A DNA stretch of 37,300 nt. It comes from Ruminococcus sp. Its GTDB lineage: Bacteria; Bacillota; Clostridia; Lachnospirales; Lachnospiraceae. The DNA is taken from the NCBI GenBank assembly GCA_013911065.1, contig JACERV010000040.1, positions 1-37,300 on the forward strand, written 5' to 3'. The notes beneath the pieces were generated by a model that saw nothing but the letters and a program-made list of their open reading frames with translations, had not been told where the DNA came from and searched no databases. The position numbers and the translations under genes were made by a program. Shown piece by piece: positions 16,510 to 24,971 of this stretch. Position 1 is the first letter of the stretch; every line of letters starts with the position of its first letter.

Positions 16510-18045
16510 TTATCTTCCCCCCTTTTCTGTCTTATCTTCAACTGTCTGGTTAAATGCCGCTTTCAGAATATTTTCTTTGTCGAACTCTTCTCTTGCAAGC
16601 TCTCCATGAATTTCTCCGTTTCCCATAACCAATATTTTGTCACAAATCCCCATTAGTTCTTCAAGTTCAGAGGATATCACCCATACAGCTTTCTTATCTG
16701 TTGCCAGTTGATTAATGATATTGTATACTTCATATTTTGCGCCTACGTCAATTCCTCTTGTGGGCTCATCCACAATAAAAACTTCCGGATCAGTGAGCAG
16801 CCACTTTCCGATAACCACCTTCTGCTGATTTCCTCCGCTCATGCTTTTTGCCGGATTATTCTCAATAGGCGGGCATTTCACCTTTAATTTATTTACAATG
16901 TCCTCTGCTTTATTTTTAACACATTCATCATTGACGATCTTAAGTTTCCCTTTTGCACTGGAGGGTACAGAAACCAATGATAAATTATCTAAAATAGAAA
17001 ACTCCATCAATAATCCTTCTTCCCGCCGGTTTTCTGTTACAAATGCTATTTTATGTTCAATCGCTTTCTGGGGGTTATGTTTTTCTACCTTTTCCCCGTT
17101 AATGATTATTTCCCCGGCTTCATAGGGGTCTAATCCATATATAATCCTTGCCAGTTCGCTTCGTCCTGATCCCATTAATCCAAACATTCCCACGACTTCG
17201 CCCTTATGTATGTCCATATTGATATTATGTACAATCCCGCTCTGAGACAGACCTTTTACACTTAATGCAGTCTCTTTTGACGGTTTATTCGTCTTAGTCG
17301 GATATAATTGGCTGATTTCCCTGCCAATCATGGATTGAATCATTCTGTCAATTGTGTAATTTTCTTTTTTATCCTCATCCGTGATACAGCCGTCACGTAA
17401 AACAATAATTTGATCTGACAGTCTTTCTACATCTGCTAAAATATGAGAGATATAAATAATGGATTTTCCTTCTTCCCTTAACTTGTCAATAATCCCAAAC
17501 AATTTCTCTGTCTCCTTATTGGTCAAAGAAGTCGTTGGTTCATCAAAAATCAAAATCTGGGGATCAGAGGACAGTGCCTTTGCAATCTCCACCAGCTGGC
17601 GTTCCCCGGGTGATAATTTTTCAACAATCGTATCCGGCGAAACGTGCAGGTCCACTGCTTCCAAGGCCTTCTTCACCCTTCTGCTCATTTCAGTTTTTTT
17701 GATAAGGGGCAGAACCCCTATCCTGGGAAATGAATCAATAAACACATTGTCATTGATGCTAAGATTGGTAAACAAATTCAACTCCTGATGTATAAATGCA
17801 ATTCCAGCCTTTTTTGCATCAGATGGCTGGGTGGGCCTGTATAGTTCTCCGTTTATATAGAGTTCACCGCTGTCTGCCGGTAAAATTCCTCCTACAATAT
17901 TCATCATAGTGGACTTTCCGGCACCATTTTCTCCAATTAAACTCAGCAATTCACCTTTTTTTAACCCCCACGTGACATCTTTTAATGCCGGAATTCCGAA
18001 AAAGCTTTTCGCTATGTGCCGTAATTCTAATACATATTCACTCAT
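16510..18045 (-). CDS. Sugar ABC transporter ATP-binding protein (RbsA/XylG type, two domains)
   Basis: 511 residues with two fused nucleotide-binding domains. Domain 1 has the Walker A GENGAGKST (38-46), the signature LSPGERQLVEIAKAL, Walker B LIFDEPT and the switch His in YISHIL. Domain 2 has the degenerate Walker A GLMGSGRSELAR typical of this family, the signature SGGNQQKV and Walker B FIVDEPTRG. It energises sugar uptake at the membrane. I chose the ATG preceded by AGGTGTTTAAT; an ATG six codons upstream has no ribosome binding site and overlaps the previous gene. It sits between the two permease genes. Confidence 0.95.
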   Translation of the reverse strand: MSEYVLELRHIAKSFFGIPALKDVTWGLKKGELLSLIGENGAGKSTMMNIVGGILPADSGELYINGELYRPTQPSDAKKAGIAFIHQELNLFTNLSINDNVFIDSFPRIGVLPLIKKTEMSRRVKKALEAVDLHVSPDTIVEKLSPGERQLVEIAKALSSDPQILIFDEPTTSLTNKETEKLFGIIDKLREEGKSIIYISHILADVERLSDQIIVLRDGCITDEDKKENYTIDRMIQSMIGREISQLYPTKTNKPSKETALSVKGLSQSGIVHNINMDIHKGEVVGMFGLMGSGRSELARIIYGLDPYEAGEIIINGEKVEKHNPQKAIEHKIAFVTENRREEGLLMEFSILDNLSLVSVPSSAKGKLKIVNDECVKNKAEDIVNKLKVKCPPIENNPAKSMSGGNQQKVVIGKWLLTDPEVFIVDEPTRGIDVGAKYEVYNIINQLATDKKAVWVISSELEELMGICDKILVMGNGEIHGELAREEFDKENILKAAFNQTVEDKTEKGGR

Positions 18046-18046
18046 A

Positions 18047-19144
18047 TTAAACACCTGCCCCATTCACAATCGACATTCTAGTCATTAATTTTGTTCTGAT
18101 TACATCAAGGAATGCTGCCGCTAAAATGACAAGCCCTTTCACAATATTAATTGTGAAGTATGACAAATTAAACAGATTTAATGTATTAAACAGCAGCGTA
18201 AAGAAAAATACACCAAACAGAGTCCACATTACCTTTCCTTTTCCTCCGGATAAGCTTGTTCCTCCAATAATGGCAGCGCCAACAATATCCATCATGATAT
18301 CTTCACCTAATGTAGGCCTTCCCATCCCCAGCCTTGCAGAATAAATTGCCGAACCTGCTGCCGCGCAAAACCCGCTCATTGCATAACAAAATAAAGTTAC
18401 TTTTTTCGTAGGAACCCCGGAAACAACACTTGCAACTTCATTTTCCCCGCTTGCATATATCCATTTTCCAAGTACCATTTTTGCCAGAATAAAATGCGCC
18501 CCCAGTGCTATTAAAACCACAAAAATAGCCGCATAGGGTATGAATCCCAAAGATTTTGTCCCAAATGCTGAAAAGCTTTCCGGTAATCCCATGATATTTC
18601 TTGACTGTGTAAGGTAGATTGCAAAGGACAGCAAAAACATCTGTGTTACTAATGTAACCATGAATGGAGGCATTTTGAATCTTGCAACAAAGAATCCATT
18701 AAACAATCCAATCAGCGTCCCTATTATTAGCATCACAAATATACTGACAGGCACTGATGCCGCACTGCCCGCAAGGGGGCCTCCATTTTCATGAATCAGC
18801 CATCCCCAAAGCGGCGTTCCTTCAAAAATTGCAGGGTCAAAGGAATTGCTCATTAAAGCTGTGCCTATTACACTGGTTACTCCTATGATTGACACCTGAG
18901 ATAAATCAATTCCACCAAGGAGCAGTACAAAAGTCTGCCCAATTGCAATAACCAGCAACGGCCATAGATTTGATAATAAATTTAATAAATTGCTTTGCGA
19001 AATAATTCTAGGTGCAAAGGGAATCACACAGACAAAGTAAATCAGACTCATAATCAATATAAAATATTCAGATAAGAATATCCGCTGTATAACCTGCTTT
19101 GCCGGCTTTTTTTGTCTATATGTTTCAGATTTTAATGCACTCAT
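18047..19144 (-). CDS. Ribose-type ABC transporter permease (RbsC family), first gene
   Basis: 365 residues with about ten hydrophobic segments and the LGGIDLSQVS variant of the family's GIDLSxGS motif. The permease loop GKWIYASGENEVASVVSGVPTKKV is present. It has an extra extracellular loop (about 110-145, rich in Gly and Trp, EGTPLWGWLIHENGG) compared with the other permease. The start at MSALKSET was chosen because GGAGGT lies six bases upstream; longer readings run into this site. It is separated from the binding-protein gene by about 120 bases containing a weak hairpin, often seen where the binding protein is made in excess. One base separates its stop from the ATPase start. Confidence 0.93.
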   Translation of the reverse strand: MSALKSETYRQKKPAKQVIQRIFLSEYFILIMSLIYFVCVIPFAPRIISQSNLLNLLSNLWPLLVIAIGQTFVLLLGGIDLSQVSIIGVTSVIGTALMSNSFDPAIFEGTPLWGWLIHENGGPLAGSAASVPVSIFVMLIIGTLIGLFNGFFVARFKMPPFMVTLVTQMFLLSFAIYLTQSRNIMGLPESFSAFGTKSLGFIPYAAIFVVLIALGAHFILAKMVLGKWIYASGENEVASVVSGVPTKKVTLFCYAMSGFCAAAGSAIYSARLGMGRPTLGEDIMMDIVGAAIIGGTSLSGGKGKVMWTLFGVFFFTLLFNTLNLFNLSYFTINIVKGLVILAAAFLDVIRTKLMTRMSIVNGAGV

Positions 19145-19263
19145 AACATAACCTCCATTAATGCTGAGAGCCACCGCAAAACAGAACATTTATACTGAAT
19201 ATTGCTTTAAGCATATATACAATATCAGATGAGAAAAGTCTATTTTACGGCAGCTCCTGGCTT

Positions 19264-20307
19264 TTATTGTTCTCTTAAAATATTTCCCCACATGTCCATT
19301 CTTTTTTCTTTAAGATTGCCTTGTGTAAGCGCAAACCCTGGATCTTCACGAATTTCATCCGGCTGTGTTTCGCCTGCTTCAATTGCATCTAAGATCCCGC
19401 TGATTGCCAGATCAGCCTCATTATATACATCCTGAACTCCCGTTCCTTCAATGATACCTTCATCAATTAATTCTCCGGCAGTTGCGTCTCCGTCAAGGCC
19501 TCCCATGATTACATGTCCTTCTTCACCAACTTTTACCCATTTTCCCAATGGTTCAAGTACAGATTGAATTGTCGGGAACAGGAAGTCAGACGATGTAAAT
19601 AAGAAATCAACATCTGGATTTGCCTGTACCGCACTTTGCAGATTTGCAAGCGCTGTTGCCGCATCCCATTCGGTGGGAACTTCAATTACTTTATTAAAAA
19701 GCTCCGGTTTCTTTTCGATTGCAGCATAAAATCCTTCTTTACGTGCAATGGCATTGGGATCTCCAAGATCTCCCACCATAATAAGCGGAGTCAGCTTTTC
19801 GCCTGTTTTATCAAATTTCTTTTCTGCTTCCTCAACCATATAATCCACACACGCTTCGGCAACTGTCGCATTATCACAGACTACGGTAATATTTGCACCT
19901 TCATCACTTGTTGGCGGCCGGTTAAAGATAACAATCGGGATATCCGCATTATTTGCTTCCTTTGTGACTGCAACTGCTGTATCACCATCTTTGGGAATAA
20001 CAATAATTCCATCTACATTCTGTGTAATGACATCTTTTACCTGCTCCAACTGTTTGTTGGCATCGCCCTGACAGTTTGTCTCAATTACCTTGATGCCCTG
20101 TTCTTCTAAAGTATCCACAATCGCCTTATGTGCGGCAACCCAGAATTCAGTTTCCAGGTCTTCTGTACAAAGTGCTATTGTCTTACTTCCACCCTCACTA
20201 CTGCTGGTACTTGTACTGGTGCCTTCTTCACCTTTTTTATCAGCACATCCGACAAACATAGTCGCCAGCATTACAAGTGCCAATAAAAGACTTACTCGTT
20301 TTTTCAT
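19264..20307 (-). CDS. Sugar-binding lipoprotein of the ABC importer (ribose-binding-like)
   Basis: 347 residues. A lipoprotein signal peptide MKKRVSLLLALVMLATMFVGC with lipid-attachment Cys21 is followed by a Ser/Thr/Gly-rich linker (about 25-45) and a type 1 periplasmic binding-protein fold beginning KTIALCTEDLETEFW. Motifs include DGIIVIPKDGDTAV, IPIVIFNRPPT and an inter-lobe MGGLDGDATA. It delivers sugar to the two permeases encoded downstream. The start was set by GGAGGT ten bases upstream of MKKR; earlier ATGs overlap this site. Unlike the two anchored binding proteins convergent with this operon, it has a proper lipobox. Confidence 0.93.
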   Translation of the reverse strand: MKKRVSLLLALVMLATMFVGCADKKGEEGTSTSTSSSEGGSKTIALCTEDLETEFWVAAHKAIVDTLEEQGIKVIETNCQGDANKQLEQVKDVITQNVDGIIVIPKDGDTAVAVTKEANNADIPIVIFNRPPTSDEGANITVVCDNATVAEACVDYMVEEAEKKFDKTGEKLTPLIMVGDLGDPNAIARKEGFYAAIEKKPELFNKVIEVPTEWDAATALANLQSAVQANPDVDFLFTSSDFLFPTIQSVLEPLGKWVKVGEEGHVIMGGLDGDATAGELIDEGIIEGTGVQDVYNEADLAISGILDAIEAGETQPDEIREDPGFALTQGNLKEKRMDMWGNILREQ

Positions 20308-20349
20308 AATTTCTTTTACCTCCATTTTTATTATGATTTTTATAGGTTG

Positions 20350-20417
20350 AGTATAATAAATTAGAGGAGTTTTCAAAAGGCAAATTTTTTTAGAAGGAGA
20401 ATGGGGATTTTTTTAGA
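20350..20417 (-). promoter_or_regulatory. Activator-type promoter of the ABC importer operon
   Basis: On the minus strand, TTGAAA (20371-20376) and TATACT (20350-20355) form a sigma-A-like promoter with a short 15-base spacer. Immediately upstream, the 11-base direct repeat TCTAAAAAAAT occurs twice (20384-20394 and 20407-20417), 23 bp apart and ending seven bases before the -35. This is the layout of AraC-family activator sites, and the YesN-type regulator of this cluster is the obvious candidate. Binding is inferred. Confidence 0.5.
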
Positions 20418-20441
20418 GATGTTTATGCAGCTTCCTAATTG

Positions 20442-20489
20442 CAAAAAAAAATCTCTCAGACTGTGATACTATCACTAATCTGAGAGATT
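20442..20489 (-). terminator. Rho-independent terminator after the GH13 gene
   Basis: Stem AATCTCTCAGA / TCTGAGAGATT, with an inner GTGATA/TATCAC pairing, followed on the minus strand by nine Ts. It cuts off the glycosidase unit from the ABC importer operon downstream. Confidence 0.92.
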
Positions 20490-20503
20490 CTCTCCATTTT
20501 GTT

Positions 20504-22549
20504 CTATTCTTCTTTTTTCGTCCTCATCACAATAGCGGAATGCCGCCCTATATTCAATACAACTTCTCCATTTATAACAAGATACTCATCCGGTTCCGTC
20601 GTATATCCTTCCTCATAAGAGTAAAGCAGGCGTTCCATACGTCCCGTCACAGGTACTTCCGCCAGCCACACAGGTATTGTGACTTCTTCTAAATCCTTAC
20701 TGTTGTTTAATACTACTATAATTTGTTCCTCACCCTGAAATCTGCCGTATGCCAGGATATTCTTTCTCCAGTACAGCATCCTCAGGGAACCGGTCTTTAA
20801 AGGTGCCTCATTTTTGTGGATATGGATCATCTCTTTATGGAACTCCAGCATTTCCTCGTCTCCGCTGTCCCACGGATATGTTCTGCGGTTATCCGGGTCC
20901 GTAAAGCCGCATAAGCCAACTTCATCTCCATAATATACGGTAGGTGCTCCCACCCAGGTCATCTGAATCACAACAGCCTCACGCATAACAGCCTTGTTTA
21001 TGCCTTCTTCCGCTGCCTTATACCCTAACTGCCCTACCCGTCCTACAATATGGTTTGTACGAGTAAGAAAGCGGGAATGGTCATGGTTGGATAATTCATT
21101 CATTGCTACCTGGAGAGATGGTGTAAGCATAGTTGCCATAAAATGATTCATTGTATTTACAAAGTTGTCTGCATTTCCCCAAAGGTCTGTACGCCGCTCA
21201 TCACTATGCTTTTCCATGCCGGTTAAAAACCAGGTTACCGGTTCCATGAATGCATCATAGTTCATGATACTGTCCCACTCATTCCCCCGCAGCCACTCGG
21301 TAGGATCTCCGTAGTGCTCAGCCAGAATCAGTGCATCCGGGTTTGCCTCCTTCACTTCTTTTCTGAAGCGCTTCCAAAACATATGGTTATACTCATTGCT
21401 GTAACCCAGATCTGCCGCCACATCCAGGCGCCACCCATCCACGTTGAAGGGCGGTGACACCCACTTTTTACCAATACTCATAATGTACTGTACCAGCAAA
21501 GGAGACTCCTCATAATTTAACTTGGGAAGCGTATCATGCCCCCACCACCCATCATACTGGTAATTATACGGCCATGCGGATTCACTTTCATTAAAAAAAT
21601 GAAAGAAGCTGCGGTATGGACTTTCTGCACTGACAAACGCACCTTTTGCATAGTCCTCCTGCTGCTCATAAATTCGTTCCCTGTCCATCCATTTATTATA
21701 AGAACCACAATGATTAAATACTCCGTCTAAGATGACACGCATTCCCCGGATGTGCATCGCCTCCACCAATTTAATAAACAACTCGTTGCTGGCCTCGAGA
21801 TTGGCTTTCGCACCGGTCCGTTTCTGATACTTGGTGGCTGTGATGTTATCCGTTTCCCACTCAAGAAGAGGGTTTCCGCCATCCTCTACAATTTTCCCAT
21901 AGTGCGGATCAATATAGTCGTAATCCTGTATATCATATTTATGATTAGAAGGAGAAACAAACAGAGGGTTGAAATAAACCACCTCTACTCCTAATTCTTC
22001 AAGATAATCCAGCTTATCCATGACCCCCTGCAGATCCCCGCCATAAAATCTGCGGATATCCACGGGTGCCGGCGGCTGGCTCCAGTCCTTTACCTTCTGA
22101 CAGGGTTCTCCTATGTAAATATACTCCCGGTCTTCTACATCATTGGACGTGTCACCGTTATAAAACCGGTCTACAAATATCTGATACATAACGGCGCCCT
22201 TTGCCCAATCCGGCGTAGAAAAGCCCGGAACAATAATAAACATATAAACATCCAGGATTTCCCTTGCAGCACCGCAGCGGTTATAATAACAGACTTCCTC
22301 ACCTGCCTTGATTTCAAAACAGTAAGAAAATGGTTCCGCTCCCAACTGCCACTCTATCTCATAATAGTCAAACTCTCCTAAGTCGTATGCCTTCTCCATC
22401 TGGTACTTACCCGTCCCAGTGGAGAGAAACACCTCATCTGCATCACCTTTCGCTGTACGGAACCGCAGCCGTACCCTCTCATGCTCTTCCGGTTCCGCGG
22501 GAATCACATAGCTGGACGTTCCATCACTAAATAGTGCGTCCTTATTCAT
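20504..22549 (-). CDS. GH13 neopullulanase / cyclomaltodextrinase-type glycosidase
   Basis: 681 residues with no signal peptide, so cytoplasmic. Order: an N-terminal CBM34-like domain (about 1-115), the catalytic barrel (about 120-590) and a C-terminal beta domain. The conserved regions are seen as DGVFNHCG, DGWRLDVAADL (nucleophile Asp about 375), ILAEHYGD (acid/base Glu about 410) and LSNHDHSR (transition-state Asp about 490). It should hydrolyse maltodextrins, cyclodextrins or pullulan fragments. AAAGGAGGC precedes the chosen ATG; an upstream ATG seven codons earlier lacks such a site. It follows ftsH by 58 bases and has its own terminator, and is not part of the sugar cluster downstream. 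Exact specificity is not resolved. Confidence 0.92.
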   Translation of the reverse strand: MNKDALFSDGTSSYVIPAEPEEHERVRLRFRTAKGDADEVFLSTGTGKYQMEKAYDLGEFDYYEIEWQLGAEPFSYCFEIKAGEEVCYYNRCGAAREILDVYMFIIVPGFSTPDWAKGAVMYQIFVDRFYNGDTSNDVEDREYIYIGEPCQKVKDWSQPPAPVDIRRFYGGDLQGVMDKLDYLEELGVEVVYFNPLFVSPSNHKYDIQDYDYIDPHYGKIVEDGGNPLLEWETDNITATKYQKRTGAKANLEASNELFIKLVEAMHIRGMRVILDGVFNHCGSYNKWMDRERIYEQQEDYAKGAFVSAESPYRSFFHFFNESESAWPYNYQYDGWWGHDTLPKLNYEESPLLVQYIMSIGKKWVSPPFNVDGWRLDVAADLGYSNEYNHMFWKRFRKEVKEANPDALILAEHYGDPTEWLRGNEWDSIMNYDAFMEPVTWFLTGMEKHSDERRTDLWGNADNFVNTMNHFMATMLTPSLQVAMNELSNHDHSRFLTRTNHIVGRVGQLGYKAAEEGINKAVMREAVVIQMTWVGAPTVYYGDEVGLCGFTDPDNRRTYPWDSGDEEMLEFHKEMIHIHKNEAPLKTGSLRMLYWRKNILAYGRFQGEEQIIVVLNNSKDLEEVTIPVWLAEVPVTGRMERLLYSYEEGYTTEPDEYLVINGEVVLNIGRHSAIVMRTKKEE

Positions 22550-22607
22550 AAAAAGCCTCCTTTGGGACAAGCCTCTCCCACCTTGAAAGTACTTGCCCCA
22601 TTCTCAT

Positions 22608-24428
22608 TTACTCCTCAAACAGTGCTTCAAATTCACTTCTTGTAATCTTTTCTTTTTCCAGCAATAATTCCGCACATGCCTGAAGAACGGACTGATATTC
22701 TAATAAGATAGACTTTGCTTTCAAATAGCACTCATCTATAATACGTTTAATCTCTTCATCAATTGTACTTGCCACTTTTTCTCCATACCCTCTTGATGTA
22801 TGACCAAAATCACGCCCTATAAATACTTCATCACTGTCATTGTCGTAATTAATCAGGCCAAGGCGCTCGGACATACCGAACTTCATAATCATAGAACGGG
22901 CAATTGCTGTAGCCTGTTTAATGTCCTGAGACGCTCCTGTTGTAATATCGTCGAATACTTTCTCCTCTGCAGCACGGCCTCCCAGCGAAACGGTAATTTC
23001 CTGAAGCATATGCCCTTTTGTATTGAACATATCATCTTTTTCCGGAAGCGGCATCGTATAACCCCCTGCTCCTCCGGTGGGTACTATAGAAACGCTGTAT
23101 ACAGGTCCCACATCCGGCAGTACATGGAACAAAATGGCATGGCCTGCCTCATGATAAGCCGTAATTTTGCGCTCTTTCTCAGATACAATACGGCTCTTCT
23201 TCTCCGGTCCAATGCCCACCTTTATAAATGCATGGCGGATATCGGCCTGCTCCAGATATACACGCCCTTCCTTTGCAGCTAAAATCGCAGCTTCATTCAA
23301 AAGATTCTCCAGATCCGCTCCGGTAAAGCCTGCTGTGGTCTGAGCTATCTGTTTTAAATCTACGTCATCACCCAATGGTTTATTTCTCGCATGAACTTTC
23401 AGGATTTCTTCCCGGCCTCCTACATCAGGTCTGCCTACAATGACGTTTCTGTCAAAACGTCCCGGCCTTAAAATAGCAGGGTCCAGAATATCCTTTCTGT
23501 TCGTCGCCGCCATGACAATAATACCTTCGTTCACCCCAAAACCGTCCATCTCTACAAGAAGCTGGTTCAAGGTCTGCTCTCTCTCGTCATGTCCTCCGCC
23601 AAGGCCGCTGCCTCTGCGTCTGGCAACTGCATCAATTTCATCAATAAAAATAATACATGGGGCATTCTTCTTTGCATCCTGGAACAAATCACGGACACGG
23701 GACGCTCCCACACCGACAAACATCTCTACGAAATCAGAACCGGAAATACTAAAGAAAGGAACGCCTGCTTCCCCTGCAACAGCCTTTGCAAGCAAGGTTT
23801 TACCAGTTCCCGGAGGGCCCTCAAGCAGCACACCTTTCGGAATTCTCGCTCCTACCTGGATATATTTCTTAGGTGATTTGAGAAAATCTACGATTTCTTC
23901 CAGTTCTTCTTTTTCTTCCTTTAACCCCGCCACTTCCGCAAAGGTTACCTTTTTATCTGTCTCCGTACTCATCTTCGCACGGCTCTTGCCAAAGTTCATA
24001 GCCTTTGTATTAGCACCGCCTCCCTGGCGGTTCATAAACATAAATATCAGCGTGATACCCAGGAGTGTAATAACCAGCGGCATCAAGATATTCGTGAGCC
24101 ACGAATCTTCTGGGACATTTGGCATCTTATAATCTACTCCATGCTCATCCAGAAGCACCTGTGCCTCTTTTACATCTGATACATTTACTTGTTTTACAGT
24201 TCCGTCTTCTTTTAGTGTCACAGTTATAACTCCCGTAGGAACTGCCTTATTCTGTTTTATTGTCGCTTCCTGAATATTATCACTCTGCACTTCCTGTACA
24301 AAGCTTTGGTATGTCATTTCCTGATCTCTGACCTGCATTCTGTTTGCCAGCCAAAGTGTAAGGAAAACAATTACAATAAATGTAAGGAACGTGGCACCGC
24401 CTGCGTTTTTATACTTTTTGTTGTTCAA
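22608..24428 (-). CDS. ftsH: ATP-dependent zinc metalloprotease FtsH
   Basis: 606 residues, the usual length. Two transmembrane helices (about 11-26 and 110-130) flank a short extracytoplasmic domain. The AAA domain has Walker A GPPGTGKT, Walker [10 protein letters not shown] and the second region of homology ([21 protein letters not shown]). The protease domain has the zinc site HEAGHA and the third ligand Asp within the GASQDI region. It degrades misfolded membrane and regulatory proteins as a hexamer. Translation appears to start at TTG, with AAGGAG eight bases upstream; no in-frame ATG lies close by. It is the third gene of the conserved tilS-hpt-ftsH unit. Confidence 0.97.
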   Translation of the reverse strand: MNNKKYKNAGGATFLTFIVIVFLTLWLANRMQVRDQEMTYQSFVQEVQSDNIQEATIKQNKAVPTGVITVTLKEDGTVKQVNVSDVKEAQVLLDEHGVDYKMPNVPEDSWLTNILMPLVITLLGITLIFMFMNRQGGGANTKAMNFGKSRAKMSTETDKKVTFAEVAGLKEEKEELEEIVDFLKSPKKYIQVGARIPKGVLLEGPPGTGKTLLAKAVAGEAGVPFFSISGSDFVEMFVGVGASRVRDLFQDAKKNAPCIIFIDEIDAVARRRGSGLGGGHDEREQTLNQLLVEMDGFGVNEGIIVMAATNRKDILDPAILRPGRFDRNVIVGRPDVGGREEILKVHARNKPLGDDVDLKQIAQTTAGFTGADLENLLNEAAILAAKEGRVYLEQADIRHAFIKVGIGPEKKSRIVSEKERKITAYHEAGHAILFHVLPDVGPVYSVSIVPTGGAGGYTMPLPEKDDMFNTKGHMLQEITVSLGGRAAEEKVFDDITTGASQDIKQATAIARSMIMKFGMSERLGLINYDNDSDEVFIGRDFGHTSRGYGEKVASTIDEEIKRIIDECYLKAKSILLEYQSVLQACAELLLEKEKITRSEFEALFEE

Positions 24429-24443
24429 TGGTGTTACTCCTTC

Positions 24444-24971
24444 CTATTCTACTCCTTCCACCACACCAATATATGGCAGATTTCTATATTTTTGAGCATA
24501 GTCTAAACCATAGCCCACTACAAACTCATCCGGTATTTCAAATCCAACATAATCCACTTTTACGTCTTTTTCTCTTCTCTCTGGCTTATCCAGCAGCGTG
24601 CACAAACGCAGGCTATTTGGATGCCTCTGTCTTAAAACATCCATCAAATAATACAAGGTTCTTCCTGAATCTATGATATCTTCCACAATCAAGACATCTT
24701 TTCCCTCTATTGACTCATCCAGGTCTTTTGCAATACGCACAACACCACTGCTGGAAGTCCCGTCCCCGTAACTGCTGACGCTCATGAAATCCAGTGAAAC
24801 TGGTGTGGTAATTCTTTTTGCCAATTCACACATAAAAAAGGCGCCCCCTTTTAATACGCAGATTAAATGTACCTGCCTTCCCTCGTAGTCCTTGCTAATC
24901 TGCTTTCCCAGCGCTTCAATTTTTTCATCTACTTCTGTTTCTGATATTAAAACCTTAATTCTCTCCGACAT
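24444..24971 (-). CDS. hpt: Hypoxanthine phosphoribosyltransferase
   Basis: 175 residues. The PRPP-binding motif LIVEDIIDSGRTL (about 95-107) is complete, with the N-terminal CVLKGGAFFMCELAKR and the C-terminal VGYGLDYAQKYRNLPYIG purine-site segment. It salvages hypoxanthine (and guanine) to IMP/GMP. The start codon lies within the end of tilS (17-base overlap) with GGAGG ten bases upstream, so translation is coupled. The order tilS, hpt, ftsH is conserved in Firmicutes. Confidence 0.97.
   Translation of the reverse strand: MSERIKVLISETEVDEKIEALGKQISKDYEGRQVHLICVLKGGAFFMCELAKRITTPVSLDFMSVSSYGDGTSSSGVVRIAKDLDESIEGKDVLIVEDIIDSGRTLYYLMDVLRQRHPNSLRLCTLLDKPERREKDVKVDYVGFEIPDEFVVGYGLDYAQKYRNLPYIGVVEGVE

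Noticed and set aside
19145-19263. A separate promoter or small gene between the sugar-binding lipoprotein and the first permease
   Set aside because: Only a weak ATATTG/CAATAT hairpin and scattered TATA-like sequences; no open frame with a ribosome site.
23440-24132. Long open frame (230 codons) on the plus strand opposite ftsH, and similar antisense frames opposite other genes
   Set aside because: They mirror strongly conserved genes in another frame, lack ribosome binding sites and show no recognisable protein features.
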